From contig AP024629.1 in the NCBI GenBank assembly GCA_019670725.1, forward strand, positions 2,914,001-2,978,000: a stretch of DNA of 64,000 bases. The letters are read 5' to 3'. The notes under the pieces were generated by a model. That model searched no databases and had not been told where the DNA came from. It saw only the letters and a list, made by a program, of their open reading frames with translations. Below, in pieces: positions 25,870 to 34,962 of this stretch (its first letter is position 1; the number at the start of each line of letters is the position of its first letter). Position numbers and translations under genes: made by a program. The stretch is from Alphaproteobacteria bacterium SO-S41. GTDB lineage: Bacteria; Pseudomonadota; Alphaproteobacteria; Micropepsales; Micropepsaceae.

Positions 25870-27650
25870 AGCCCCTCCTCCCAACTGCGCGACAGGCGCA
25901 TCGCCGACAGGATCAGCCCGACCTGGCTATAGGTCTGCGGGAAATTGCCCCACAATTCGTTGGTCTTGGGATCGATATCCTCGGACAGCAGGCCGACATG
26001 GTTGCGCCGCGCCAGCACATTGGCGAACAGCTCGCGCGCCTCGTCCTTGCGGCCGACCAACGCCAGCGCGTCAATATACCAGAAGGTGCAGAGCAGGAAC
26101 GCGTTGTCCGGTGCACCGAAATCGTCGGCCTCCTCGTAGCGCAGCAGGAAGCCGTTCCGCATCAGCCGTTTCTCGACGACCTTCAGCGTCTCCAGGAACG
26201 CCGGATCGTTCGGCTGCACCACGCCGATCTCGGGCAGGACGAGGCTGGAGGCATCCACCACCGCCATGTCGAGCGCGCCCGAGATCCAGCCCTCGCCCGG
26301 CACCACCGCGCGGCGCATCAACTCATGGCGCAGCACGCTCGCGCGGCCGAACCAGTCGCTCGCTTCCTTCGCCTTGCCCAGCAATTGCGCGATCATGCCG
26401 AGCCGATGCAGCGCCGCCCACGACATCGCGCCCGTATAGGAATGCGCCCGCGCCCGGCCGCGATACTCCCACAGGCCGGCATCCGGCGTGAACGCGTCGC
26501 GCTCGGCCCGGCGGCCCACCGCACAGAGCAGCTTGTAGAGATGGTCGCCCTCCAGCGCCGGCAGGCGCTTGTCGTAGTAGAGCTGCGCGGCCGACATGAT
26601 GATCGAGCCATAGCCGTCATTCTGCATCTGGCTGACGGCGGCATTGCCGACGCGCACCGGCCGGTTGCCGCGATAGCCCGCCAGCGCCTCAGCGACGCGC
26701 TCCGTCGTGTCGCCGCCCGGCGCGATGGAGAAGAGCGGCGCGATGAAACCGTCCTCGATGTCGCGCTCGGCGGCGTCGACCACGAAACGGACGAAACCCT
26801 CCATGGTCCGCGTCGCGTTCAGCCGGTTCAGCGCGTTCACCGTGAAGAACGCATCGCGCAGCCAGCAGAAGCGGTAATCCCAGTTGCGTACCGTGCCGTG
26901 CGCCTCGCTGACCGAGGTCGTCAGCGCCGCGACGATCGCGCCGGTATCCTCATAGCTGCACAGCTTCAACGTGATCGCCGCGCGGATCACCGCCTCCTGC
27001 CAGTCGAACGGCACGTTGAGGCTGCGCACCCAGTCGCGCCAGTAATTCGTCGTCTGGTCGATGAAGCTGCGCGCCAGCGTATCGGGATTGTCGTTCAGCG
27101 ACTCGTCCTGGCCGAAGAAGAAGCTGAGCGGCCGGTCGAGCGCGAACTCGGTCTCCTCAGCGACGTAGCTCACCGTCGCGTCGGTGGTCAGCCGCACGGC
27201 CTCCTCGTCATTGCCCCAGCGGATGTGGTGGCTGCCGAGGCGCGGCTTGTAGCGCCGTTCGCCATAGCCGAATTGCGGCCGCACGCGGATCTTGATGCGC
27301 GGCCGGCCGGAGATGGGCTCGATCCGCCGCACGATCATCGGCGGGCGATAGATGCGCCCGAACAACGTGAAGCGCGGCGCGAAGTCGAGAATGCGCAAAG
27401 CGCCGCCGGTATTGTCGGTCAGCACCGTTTCCAGGATCGCGGTGTTCGGCAGATAGGCCTGCCGCACGTCGACCTGGCCGTTCAGCACGACATCCATGAA
27501 GCCGCGCTCGGGCGCCACGCCGTCGATCAGCGCGCTGAACACCGGATCGCCGTCGAGCCGGGGATAGCAGAACCACAGATGCCGCCCGTTCTGGTCGATC
27601 AGCGAGGCGACGGCGCAATTGCCGACCGGGGCCAATTCCAGCGACGGCAT
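25854..27650 (-). CDS. Glycoside hydrolase family 15 protein (glucoamylase/trehalase type)
   Basis: Cytosolic protein of 598 residues. The N-terminal beta-domain (about 1-200) begins PSLELAPVGNCAVASLIDQN; the (alpha/alpha)6 barrel follows, with the substrate motif RNWDYRFCWLRDAFFTV near 257 and the conserved ELWGNFPQTYSQVGLI near 567. Bacterial members hydrolyse alpha-glucosides, and some are trehalases. The start ATG overlaps the otsB stop as ATGA and the stop overlaps otsA, so all three are co-translated. A trehalose-degrading role beside synthesis, as a turnover control, is plausible but not shown. Confidence 0.92.
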   Translation of the reverse strand: MPSLELAPVGNCAVASLIDQNGRHLWFCYPRLDGDPVFSALIDGVAPERGFMDVVLNGQVDVRQAYLPNTAILETVLTDNTGGALRILDFAPRFTLFGRIYRPPMIVRRIEPISGRPRIKIRVRPQFGYGERRYKPRLGSHHIRWGNDEEAVRLTTDATVSYVAEETEFALDRPLSFFFGQDESLNDNPDTLARSFIDQTTNYWRDWVRSLNVPFDWQEAVIRAAITLKLCSYEDTGAIVAALTTSVSEAHGTVRNWDYRFCWLRDAFFTVNALNRLNATRTMEGFVRFVVDAAERDIEDGFIAPLFSIAPGGDTTERVAEALAGYRGNRPVRVGNAAVSQMQNDGYGSIIMSAAQLYYDKRLPALEGDHLYKLLCAVGRRAERDAFTPDAGLWEYRGRARAHSYTGAMSWAALHRLGMIAQLLGKAKEASDWFGRASVLRHELMRRAVVPGEGWISGALDMAVVDASSLVLPEIGVVQPNDPAFLETLKVVEKRLMRNGFLLRYEEADDFGAPDNAFLLCTFWYIDALALVGRKDEARELFANVLARRNHVGLLSEDIDPKTNELWGNFPQTYSQVGLILSAMRLSRSWEEGLWRAS

Positions 27651-28360
27651 CAAGCCACCACGCCGCGGGCGATCCAGGCGCGGACCTCGGCCGGGTCGTC
27701 ACCGAAATGCGAGTGCACGCGCAGGCCGAACCCGCCCAGCCGCCGCGCCATGTCGATGCCTGCCTCGTCCGTCACATCGTCGCCGACGAAGACCGGGATC
27801 CGTCCGGCGAATGGGATATCCTCCATCAGCAGCGCCACGGCGCGGCCCTTGGACGAGAATTTCGGTTTAACCTCGAAGGCCATCTTGGCGGCCATGATCG
27901 TGAAGCCCTCCCGGTCGAGATCGGGCAGGCTTTCGACCAGCGCCTCCACCTGCGCGGCCCGCTCGGGCGCCAGCCGGTAGTGGACGACCACGGAGCGGGG
28001 CTTCTTCTCGATCACGATGCCTTTCCAGGCTTCGGCCGCCCGGTTGAGCGTATGCATCCACAGCGCGGGGATGGCGTTCGTCTTGACCGAATCGAGTTCC
28101 CCGTCGGGATGCCGGACAACCGCGCCATGCTCGGCGCCGCCCGGACTGGTGAACGGCTGGAGCAACCCGTCCAGGACCTCCATCGAGCGCCCCGTCACAA
28201 CCGCCAGCGCCCCGCGCAGCCCACGACTGAGGCGCGCAAGGTCTCCCGGCAGGCTTTCGGGCACGTCAACCAGGTCGGGTTTGGGGGCAATGTCGAGAAG
28301 CGTGCCGTCGAGATCGAGAAAAAGCGCCCAATTCTCGCGGATTTCGTGGGGATCACCCAT
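27650..28360 (-). CDS. otsB: Trehalose-6-phosphate phosphatase
   Basis: HAD-superfamily phosphatase of 236 residues that completes trehalose synthesis. HAD motif I is LFLDLDGTLLDIAP with nucleophile D16 and acid D18; motif II includes AVVTGRS near 62; FVGDDVTDEAGI near 196 supplies the metal-binding acids. I start at the ATG at 28360 (MGDPHEIREN), preceded by AAGGA; the longer open frame has a poorly conserved N-terminus. It is the first gene of the operon and diverges from pstS, so it shares an upstream region with a Pho box. Confidence 0.94.
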   Translation of the reverse strand: MGDPHEIRENWALFLDLDGTLLDIAPKPDLVDVPESLPGDLARLSRGLRGALAVVTGRSMEVLDGLLQPFTSPGGAEHGAVVRHPDGELDSVKTNAIPALWMHTLNRAAEAWKGIVIEKKPRSVVVHYRLAPERAAQVEALVESLPDLDREGFTIMAAKMAFEVKPKFSSKGRAVALLMEDIPFAGRIPVFVGDDVTDEAGIDMARRLGGFGLRVHSHFGDDPAEVRAWIARGVVA

Positions 28361-28438
28361 GCGGCATCCGTCCTTTTGCACTGCAACACCAAAACGCGCT
28401 CGGCCCGGGATGGTTCCAGAGGCCGTCCGGCCCGTCGG

Positions 28439-28466
28439 TGTCATGGAACTGTCATCAAGACGACAT
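28439..28466 (+). promoter_or_regulatory. Pho box (PhoB-binding site) upstream of pstS
   Basis: TGTCAT at 28439, TGTCAT at 28450 and CGACAT at 28461 are exactly 11 bases apart, the spacing and sequence of PhoB half-sites (CTGTCAT). A possible -10 hexamer TATCCG follows at 28474. The site lies 101 bp before the pstS start, between divergent otsB and pstS, and predicts induction under phosphate limitation. Confidence 0.85.
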
Positions 28467-28566
28467 AGACCCGTATCCGTCACCCCCTAAAGCCACGGCC
28501 GCAGGGGTTTTAACGGGCCGTTAATACGACGGCCTTGCCCCGGCAGATGTTCAAGGGGAATGCCTT

Positions 28567-29529
28567 ATGAAGAAACTCAGCGCCGCCGCTGCGCTCCTCG
28601 CGTCGGTCTCGTTCGTGGCTGTGGCCGCGGCGGGCGATGCCGATCCGCGCTATCAGCCCTACGTGCCCGTCTCGGGCGTCTCGGGTTCGCTCAAGTCGAT
28701 CGGTTCGGACTCGCTCAACAACCTGATGACGTTGTGGGCGGAAGACTTCCGCAAGAACTATCCCAGCGTCCAGATCGAAATCGAAGGCAAGGGCTCGTCG
28801 ACCGCTCCGCCGGCGCTGATCGCCGGCACCGCCCAGCTCGGCCCGATGTCGCGCCCGATGCGCGCCGCCGAGAGCGACCAGTTCGAAGCGAAGTACGGCT
28901 ACAAGCCGACCGCGGTCCGCGTCGCCGTCGACACGCTCGCCGTGTTCGTGAACAAGGACAATCCCGTCTCCTGCCTCTCGCTGACCCAGCTCGACTCGAT
29001 CTTCTCGGTCAGCCGCAATCTCGGCGGCCAGGCGATCGACACCTGGGACCAGGCCGGCGGCACGGGCGACTTCGCCGGCAAGCCGATCTCGCTCTTCGGC
29101 CGTAACGCCGCCTCGGGCACCTACGGCTACTTCAAGGAAGTCGCGCTCGGCAACGGCGACTACCGCGACACCGTGAAGGAACAGCCCGGTTCGTCCGCGG
29201 TCGTCCAGGGCGTCGCCGCCGACAAGTACGCGATCGGCTACTCGGGCATCGGTTACAAGACCGCCGACGTCCGCGCCATCGACGTCTCGGGCCGCGATGG
29301 CCAGTGCTACCACCCCAACCAGGAGAACGCGTACAAGGGCACTTACCCGATCACGCGCTTCCTCTACATCTACGTGAACAAGAACCCCTCGGCGCCGCTC
29401 GACCCCGTGCTGCGCGAGTTCTTCAAGTACGTCCTCTCGGCCGACGGCCAGAAGGACACCGACAAGGACGGCTACTACCCGATGCCCTTCGTCTTCGCCG
29501 GCGAAGACGTCGCGAAGATCAGCCAGTAA
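28567..29529 (+). CDS. pstS: Phosphate ABC transporter substrate-binding protein PstS
   Basis: Periplasmic phosphate-binding protein of 320 residues. Residues 1-22 form a Sec signal peptide ending AVAAAG. The mature protein has SGSLKSIGSDSLNNLMTLWA (about 37-56), with the Ser/Asp phosphate contacts. GRNAASGTYGYFKE near 178 is the second phosphate loop. It is about the length of Pseudomonas-type PstS. It heads the pst operon behind a Pho box; a strong hairpin follows before pstC, which could keep pstS mRNA more abundant than the rest. Confidence 0.95.
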   Translation: MKKLSAAAALLASVSFVAVAAAGDADPRYQPYVPVSGVSGSLKSIGSDSLNNLMTLWAEDFRKNYPSVQIEIEGKGSSTAPPALIAGTAQLGPMSRPMRAAESDQFEAKYGYKPTAVRVAVDTLAVFVNKDNPVSCLSLTQLDSIFSVSRNLGGQAIDTWDQAGGTGDFAGKPISLFGRNAASGTYGYFKEVALGNGDYRDTVKEQPGSSAVVQGVAADKYAIGYSGIGYKTADVRAIDVSGRDGQCYHPNQENAYKGTYPITRFLYIYVNKNPSAPLDPVLREFFKYVLSADGQKDTDKDGYYPMPFVFAGEDVAKISQ

Positions 29530-29547
29530 GCCTCTCGAGACGATGAA

Positions 29548-29581
29548 CCGCTGGCGGGCCACGGGGGCGGCCTGCCAGCGG
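29548..29581 (+). terminator. Stem-loop between pstS and pstC (attenuator or mRNA-stabilising hairpin)
   Basis: CCGCTGGCGGGCC (29548-29560) pairs with GGCCTGCCAGCGG (29569-29581) over 13 positions with one G-U pair and an 8-base loop. No U-run follows, so partial termination or 3' protection of pstS mRNA is more likely than full termination. Confidence 0.7.
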
Positions 29582-29622
29582 ACTTCGAGCCCCTTTTTAC
29601 GCGTTCGCCCCAGGGGCTCTAG

Positions 29623-32259
29623 ATGACCGACGCCACCCAGCCGTCAGGACAGCAGCCCGCGCGGCGCTCCGTCACCTACCAACGGCCGAAAACCACCAGC
29701 CGTTCCGTCCTCTTCATGGACAAGCTCGCGGACCGCGTCATCACGGTCGGCGGCCTCTTCGTCATTCTCGCGGTTCTCGCGATCATGGTGTTCCTGTTCT
29801 GGGTCTGCGTGCCCCTGCTGAGCTCCGGCTCGCTCGACGGCCGCACCGCCTACAAGTTGGAAGCCCATGCCGGCGGCACCTATGCCGCGGCCCAGGTCGA
29901 TGAACAGCTCTCCATCGCCCTCGACGTCGCGCTCGACGGCAAGGTCGAGGCCTTCCACGCTCCCACCGGCAAGTCCCTGCCCGCCCCCGCCTTCGACATG
30001 GGCGGCCAGACCGCGACCACGGTCGGCAAGACGCTGCAGGGCGGCGACATCATCTTCGGCTTCGCCGACGGCACGATGCGCATCGGCACGCTGCTGCTGA
30101 AGCAGATCGTCGTGGGCGAGGACACGATCCCCGCCGACGCCCAGAAGCTCGACGACCGCGACGTGCTCTCGGGCGGCTTCGTCTTCTCCAAGATTCCCGG
30201 CCAGTTCCGCCGCACCTCGGTCGAAACCACGCTGGAAGCGCCGGTGCAGATCGCGCCCGCCGGCACCGCCATCCGCAAGGTCGACTATCGCGTCTCCGGC
30301 ACGGCCGAGCGGCCGCTGAAGACCTTCGTCTCGCTCGACGCCGCCGGCACGATCCGCCTCAGCCAGGCCGCCTCCGTCGTCAACATGATGACCGGCGAAA
30401 CCTCGTCCGAAGTCACCAGCTCGGAAATCCCGACCGACGTTGCCGCCGACGACGTCGTCGCGCTGCTGCTGAACGCCGACGGCACGCGCGTCATCGTGGG
30501 CAAGAAGGACGGCACGCTGCTGCGCTTCAACACCCGCGACTTCAAGGCGCCGAAGCTGGTCGAGACGACCCGGATCTACGACAACGGCACCACGCTGACC
30601 GCCCTCGCCTATCTCAACGGCGACAACTCGCTGATCGTCGGCGGCTCGGACGGCTCCACCGCCGTCTGGTTCGGCGTCGACCGCAAGGATCCCAACACCG
30701 CCGACGGCATCGTGCTGACCAAGGTCCACGCCGATTTCGAGCCGATGACCGCCGCGATCGCCGACATCCGCGTCAGCCAGCGCACGCGCATGTTCGTGAC
30801 CTCCGACGCCAAGGGCGAAGTCTGGGTCCGTCACGCGACGACCGAGCGCACGTTGCTCGAACTGCCCGAGCCCCCGGATGCGGCCGGCCTTTCGGCCACC
30901 ATCTTCGCGCCGCGCGACGACGCGATCATCGGCATCGGCCATAACGGCAATGTCGCCCTCTGGCGCATCGACATCCCGCACCCCGAAACGACGCTGCAGT
31001 CGCTGTTCGGCAAGGTCTGGTACGAAGGTTACGCCGAGCCACAGTATGTCTGGCAGTCGACCGCCAGCCAGGACAGCTTCGAGCCCAAGCTCTCGCTCGT
31101 CCCGCTGATCTTCGGCACCTTCAAGGCGGCGATCTACGCCCTCCTCCTCGCCGTACCGATCGCCCTCTTCGCCGCGATCTACACCTCGGAATTCCTGCAC
31201 TGGAAAGTCCGCAGCGTCGTGAAGCCCCTGATGGAGCTGATGGCGACCCTGCCCTCCGTCGTGATCGGCTTCATCGCGGCCCTCGTCCTCTCGCCGATCG
31301 TGGAGAACTGGATCGCCGCCATCGTCATTGCCTTCGCGGTCATTCCCATCACGCTGATCGGCGCCGCCTTCCTGTGGCAGATCCTGCCCAAAGACATGGC
31401 GATCCGGCTCGACGGCGTGCCGAAGCTGATCTTCTTCTTCCTCGTCGTCCTCGCCGGCATCTACGGCGCCGTGCAGATCGGGCCGGCCTTCGAAGCCGCC
31501 TTCTTCAACGGCGACTTCAAGCTCTGGACCGCCGGCGAAGGTTCGGGCCAGCCCTTCCTCTTCCTGCTCATGCTGCCGCTCTCCGCGCTCCTGGTCTTCT
31601 GGGTGTGGACGATGATTGACAGCGTCATCGGCTATCGTCCCTGGCTGCGTCAGCAGGGCGACATCGGCGCCGGCAGCGTCGAGTTCGTCCGCTGGGCGCT
31701 GCTGATCGGCGTCTCCATCGCGGTCTCGTGGCTCTTCGCGGGGCTCATGACGGCGGCCGGCCTCGATGCCCGCGGCGGTCTCATCGACACCTATGTCCAG
31801 CGCAACACGCTGATCGCCGCCTTCGCGATCTCGTTCGCCCTCATCCCGATCATCTACACGATCGCCGAGGACGCGATGAACACGGTGCCGGAACACCTGC
31901 GCGCCGGCAGCCTCGCCTGCGGTGCGTCCAAGTGGCAGACCGCGCGCTGGATCATCGTGCCGACCGCGGGCTCGGGCATCTTCTCCGCCATCATGATCGG
32001 CCTCGGCCGCGCGGTCGGCGAAACGATGATCGTCGTCATGGCGACCGGCAACACCCCGGTCACCGACTTCAACCTCTTCAACGGCCTGCGCGCGCTCTCG
32101 GCCAACATCAACGTGGAACTGCCCGAGGCGGTGAAGGACTCCACCCTCTACCGCACGCTGTTCCTCTGCGGCCTCGTGCTCTTCGCCCTCACCTTCGTCA
32201 TCAACACCGTCGCCGAAATGGTTCGCCAGCGCTTCCGCAAGCGCGCGGCGCAACTCTAG
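29623..32259 (+). CDS. pstC: Phosphate ABC transporter permease PstC, long form with a beta-propeller-like insert
   Basis: Inner-membrane permease of 878 residues, far longer than E. coli PstC (about 319). One TM helix lies at about 43-66, followed by some 420 residues of soluble sequence (about 70-490) with WD40/propeller-like spacing, for example DGKVEAFHAPTGK, KDGTLLRFNTRD, GGSDGSTAVWFG and IGHNGNVALWRI. The permease core starts near 490; its EAA loop is [14 protein letters not shown] near 757, followed by GRAVGETMIVVMATGN. Long PstC forms are known in Pseudomonas and alphaproteobacteria, but this one is large even so. The ATG at 29623 follows AGGGG. Confidence 0.92.
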   Translation: MTDATQPSGQQPARRSVTYQRPKTTSRSVLFMDKLADRVITVGGLFVILAVLAIMVFLFWVCVPLLSSGSLDGRTAYKLEAHAGGTYAAAQVDEQLSIALDVALDGKVEAFHAPTGKSLPAPAFDMGGQTATTVGKTLQGGDIIFGFADGTMRIGTLLLKQIVVGEDTIPADAQKLDDRDVLSGGFVFSKIPGQFRRTSVETTLEAPVQIAPAGTAIRKVDYRVSGTAERPLKTFVSLDAAGTIRLSQAASVVNMMTGETSSEVTSSEIPTDVAADDVVALLLNADGTRVIVGKKDGTLLRFNTRDFKAPKLVETTRIYDNGTTLTALAYLNGDNSLIVGGSDGSTAVWFGVDRKDPNTADGIVLTKVHADFEPMTAAIADIRVSQRTRMFVTSDAKGEVWVRHATTERTLLELPEPPDAAGLSATIFAPRDDAIIGIGHNGNVALWRIDIPHPETTLQSLFGKVWYEGYAEPQYVWQSTASQDSFEPKLSLVPLIFGTFKAAIYALLLAVPIALFAAIYTSEFLHWKVRSVVKPLMELMATLPSVVIGFIAALVLSPIVENWIAAIVIAFAVIPITLIGAAFLWQILPKDMAIRLDGVPKLIFFFLVVLAGIYGAVQIGPAFEAAFFNGDFKLWTAGEGSGQPFLFLLMLPLSALLVFWVWTMIDSVIGYRPWLRQQGDIGAGSVEFVRWALLIGVSIAVSWLFAGLMTAAGLDARGGLIDTYVQRNTLIAAFAISFALIPIIYTIAEDAMNTVPEHLRAGSLACGASKWQTARWIIVPTAGSGIFSAIMIGLGRAVGETMIVVMATGNTPVTDFNLFNGLRALSANINVELPEAVKDSTLYRTLFLCGLVLFALTFVINTVAEMVRQRFRKRAAQL

Positions 32260-32304
32260 ACTGGGCACACGCACATGACCGACTATGCGGCTAAGGACGT
32301 GCCT

Positions 32305-34008
32305 ATGACTGCGCAAGCACGCGTTAAAACCACCCGTAACTACGCCACCGATCTTGCCGCGCGCGGCGAGCCGATGGTGTTCGCGATGGGCGGCTCGCTC
32401 GCCATCGGCCTCTTGATGATCATCGGCATTCTGGGCCTCATCGCCTGGTTCGGCTTCACCACCTTCTGGCCCCAGCACATCGTGCAGGTGACCTCGAAGG
32501 ACGGGAAAGTGATCGCCGGCGAAGTCTTCCGCTCGGAAAGCTTCAAGCCCGCCGACGCCCAGCTCGCCGCGGTGCCCGCCGAGTCGCGCGCCAAGATCGA
32601 GGAAGATCTCGGTTACGCCGAACGCACGCTCTACCGCGTCGGCAATTACGACCTCTACGGCGAGGACTTCCAGTGGCGCAACGAATACGACGTTGCGGCA
32701 ACCGAGATGCCCGCCGACATGACCTTCATCGAGCGCCAGGAATGGGGTCCCTTCGTCGGCCGCATCACCGCGCTGTCGCTGAACGGCGTCGTCACCCAGA
32801 ACCCCACGCTTGACGCCGTCAACGCCGCCGTCTCCGAAGGCCAGGCCCGCCGCGAGGCGATCCTCGACCTCAAGACCGACGAGATCGGCCGCATCTCCAC
32901 CGAGATGGAAGAGCTCCGTCTTGAAGTGAAGAGCGCCGCGCTCGACTACGGCGCGACCGACCAGCGAACGCTCGACAAGACCGCCGAAGTCGCCGAGAAG
33001 ACCAAGGCGCTCGAGGCCCAGTTCGCCGAGAAGACGACGACGCTCCAGAGCCTCCAGGCCGAGGACGCGAAGTACACGATGACGCTGGCCGATATCGGCG
33101 GCCAGACGAAGGAGCAGGAACTCTCCTCCATCGTCCGCCTCTACCAGCCCAACCAGATGAGCCTGTTCGAGAAGCTCGGCATCTATTTCGGTCGCTGGGG
33201 CGAGTTCATCTTCTCCGAGCCGCGCGAAGCCAACACCGAAGGCGGCGTCTGGCCCGCGATCGTCGGCACGCTCGCCATGACCGTGCTGCTCTCGCTCCTC
33301 GTCGCTCCCTTCGGCGTGATGACCGCCCTGTACCTGCGCGAATATGCCAAGCAGGGCCGCCTCGTCTCCTTCGTCCGCATCTGCGTCAACAACCTCGCTG
33401 GCGTCCCCTCCATCGTCTACGGCGTCTTCGGCCTCGGCTTCTTCTGCTACGTGCTGGGCGGAACGATCGACCAGCTCTTCTTCCCTGAGAAGCTGCCCTC
33501 GCCGACCTTCGGCACCGGCGGCGTCCTCTGGGCGGCCCTCACCCTCGCCCTCCTCACCGTCCCCGTCGTGATCGTCGCCACCGAGGAGGCCCTCGCCTCA
33601 GTCCCCCGCTCGATGCGCGAAGGCTCGCTCGCCTGCGGCGCCTCGAAGTGGCAGACCATTCGCTGGATCGTCCTGCCGCGCGCTCTGCCCGGCATCATGA
33701 CCGGCCTCATCCTCGCCATGGCGCGCGGCGCCGGCGAAGTCGCCCCGCTGATGCTGGTCGGCGTCGTCAAGCTCGCGCCCGAGCTGCCGCTCGACCTCAG
33801 CTGGCCCTTTATCCACCTCGATCGCTCGTTCATGCATCTCGGCTTCCACATCTACGACGTGGGCTTCCAGTCGCGGAACGCCGAAGCCGGCCGCCCCATG
33901 GTGTTCGTCACCACGCTGCTGCTGATCGCCATCATTCTCGCCATGAACGCGACCGCCATCTCCGTGCGTAGCCGGCTCAAGCGCCGCTTCGCCGGCAGCC
34001 AATTCTAG
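32305..34008 (+). CDS. pstA: Phosphate ABC transporter permease PstA, long form with a coiled-coil insert
   Basis: Inner-membrane permease of 567 residues (E. coli PstA about 296). One TM helix at about 25-50 is followed by a DUF3333-like extracytoplasmic segment; residues about 178-275 are rich in Glu, Lys and Ala heptads ([20 protein letters not shown]) and should form a coiled coil. The permease core begins near 312, with EAA-loop sequence [13 protein letters not shown] near 437 and [14 protein letters not shown] after it. I prefer the ATG at 32305, with AAGGA 7 bases upstream; an in-frame ATG at 32275 has no visible site. Confidence 0.92.
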   Translation: MTAQARVKTTRNYATDLAARGEPMVFAMGGSLAIGLLMIIGILGLIAWFGFTTFWPQHIVQVTSKDGKVIAGEVFRSESFKPADAQLAAVPAESRAKIEEDLGYAERTLYRVGNYDLYGEDFQWRNEYDVAATEMPADMTFIERQEWGPFVGRITALSLNGVVTQNPTLDAVNAAVSEGQARREAILDLKTDEIGRISTEMEELRLEVKSAALDYGATDQRTLDKTAEVAEKTKALEAQFAEKTTTLQSLQAEDAKYTMTLADIGGQTKEQELSSIVRLYQPNQMSLFEKLGIYFGRWGEFIFSEPREANTEGGVWPAIVGTLAMTVLLSLLVAPFGVMTALYLREYAKQGRLVSFVRICVNNLAGVPSIVYGVFGLGFFCYVLGGTIDQLFFPEKLPSPTFGTGGVLWAALTLALLTVPVVIVATEEALASVPRSMREGSLACGASKWQTIRWIVLPRALPGIMTGLILAMARGAGEVAPLMLVGVVKLAPELPLDLSWPFIHLDRSFMHLGFHIYDVGFQSRNAEAGRPMVFVTTLLLIAIILAMNATAISVRSRLKRRFAGSQF

Positions 34009-34019
34009 GAGTGACACCT

Positions 34020-34874
34020 ATGAGCGCCGCCGCTTCCTCCCCCGCCGAAACGCCCGCCGCCCGCCAGGTCGACGAGTACGGCTACGAGCCGACCTTTTAT
34101 CACGTCAAGGAAGGCGAAAAGGGCCCGAACCTGACGATCGAGGATTTCAGCCTGTGGTACGGCCAGTCCCGTGCCCTCTGGAACATCAATCTCGGTGCGC
34201 AGAAGGGCATGGTCACCTCGCTGATCGGCCCGTCGGGCTGCGGCAAGTCCACTTTGCTCCGCTCGCTCAACCGCATGAACGACCTCGTCGACGGCGTGAA
34301 GACGTCGGGCCAGGTTGCGCTCGACGGCATGCCGATCTTCGGCCCCGCGGTTGACGTCATCGCGCTGCGCAAGCGCATGGGCATGGTGTTCCAGAAGCCG
34401 AACCCCTTCCCCATGTCGATCGCCGAAAACGTAACCTACCCGCTCAAGGTCGACGGCGTCACCGACAAGACCATGCTCGCCGAAGCCGTCGAGAACGGCC
34501 TCAAGGGCGCGGCCCTGTGGGATGAAGTGAAAGACCGCCTGAAGGACTCCGCCCTCGGCCTCTCCGGCGGCCAGCAGCAGCGCCTCTGCATCGCCCGCGC
34601 CATCGCCGGCAATCCGGAAGTCCTGCTGATGGACGAGCCCTGCTCGGCGCTTGACCCCATCGCGACGATGAAGATCGAAGATCTCATCGACGAGCTGAAG
34701 GGCACCTACACGATCCTGATCGTGACCCACAACATGCAGCAGGCCGCCCGCTGCTCCGACAACACCGCCTTCATGTATCTCGGCCGCCTCATCGAATACG
34801 GCGAAACCGACACGATCTTCACCAACCCCAAGCTGAAGCGCACCGAAGACTACGTCACGGGCCGCTTCGGCTAA
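34020..34874 (+). CDS. pstB: Phosphate ABC transporter ATPase PstB
   Basis: Cytoplasmic ATPase of 284 residues. Walker [10 protein letters not shown] is at 70-78, the signature LSGGQ at 181-185 and Walker B LLMDEP at 202-207. [15 protein letters not shown] (about 124-138) is the PstB-specific Q-loop region, and [13 protein letters not shown] is the H-loop region. The ATG at 34020 has TAGGAG 7 bases upstream. A hairpin terminator follows at 34898. phoU, phoB and phoR, which often follow pstB, are absent here. Confidence 0.97.
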   Translation: MSAAASSPAETPAARQVDEYGYEPTFYHVKEGEKGPNLTIEDFSLWYGQSRALWNINLGAQKGMVTSLIGPSGCGKSTLLRSLNRMNDLVDGVKTSGQVALDGMPIFGPAVDVIALRKRMGMVFQKPNPFPMSIAENVTYPLKVDGVTDKTMLAEAVENGLKGAALWDEVKDRLKDSALGLSGGQQQRLCIARAIAGNPEVLLMDEPCSALDPIATMKIEDLIDELKGTYTILIVTHNMQQAARCSDNTAFMYLGRLIEYGETDTIFTNPKLKRTEDYVTGRFG

Positions 34875-34897
34875 GCGCCTTCTCAACAACGCTCTTC

Positions 34898-34927
34898 CAG
34901 ACGGCCGGGGTTCGCCCCGGCCGTCTG
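34898..34927 (+). terminator. Hairpin terminator after pstB
   Basis: CAGACGGCCGGGG, loop TTCG, CCCCGGCCGTCTG: a perfect 13-bp stem followed by CGTTT. It ends the pst operon and faces the 3' end of the TetR gene, so it can serve both strands. Confidence 0.85.
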
Positions 34928-34962
34928 CGTTTCCCACGTTGCCAGGAGCGGGCGCGATGGCC

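Noticed and set aside
28361-28483. N-terminal extension of otsB
   Set aside because: The extra 41 residues are not like any phosphatase and cover the Pho box region; the ATG at 28360 has a suitable ribosome site.
29644-32478. A very long open frame on the minus strand opposite pstC (over 900 codons)
   Set aside because: It is antisense to a clear Pst permease and its composition (Asp, Gly, His, Arg and Glu in runs) is that of a mirror frame in GC-rich coding DNA, with no recognisable domain.
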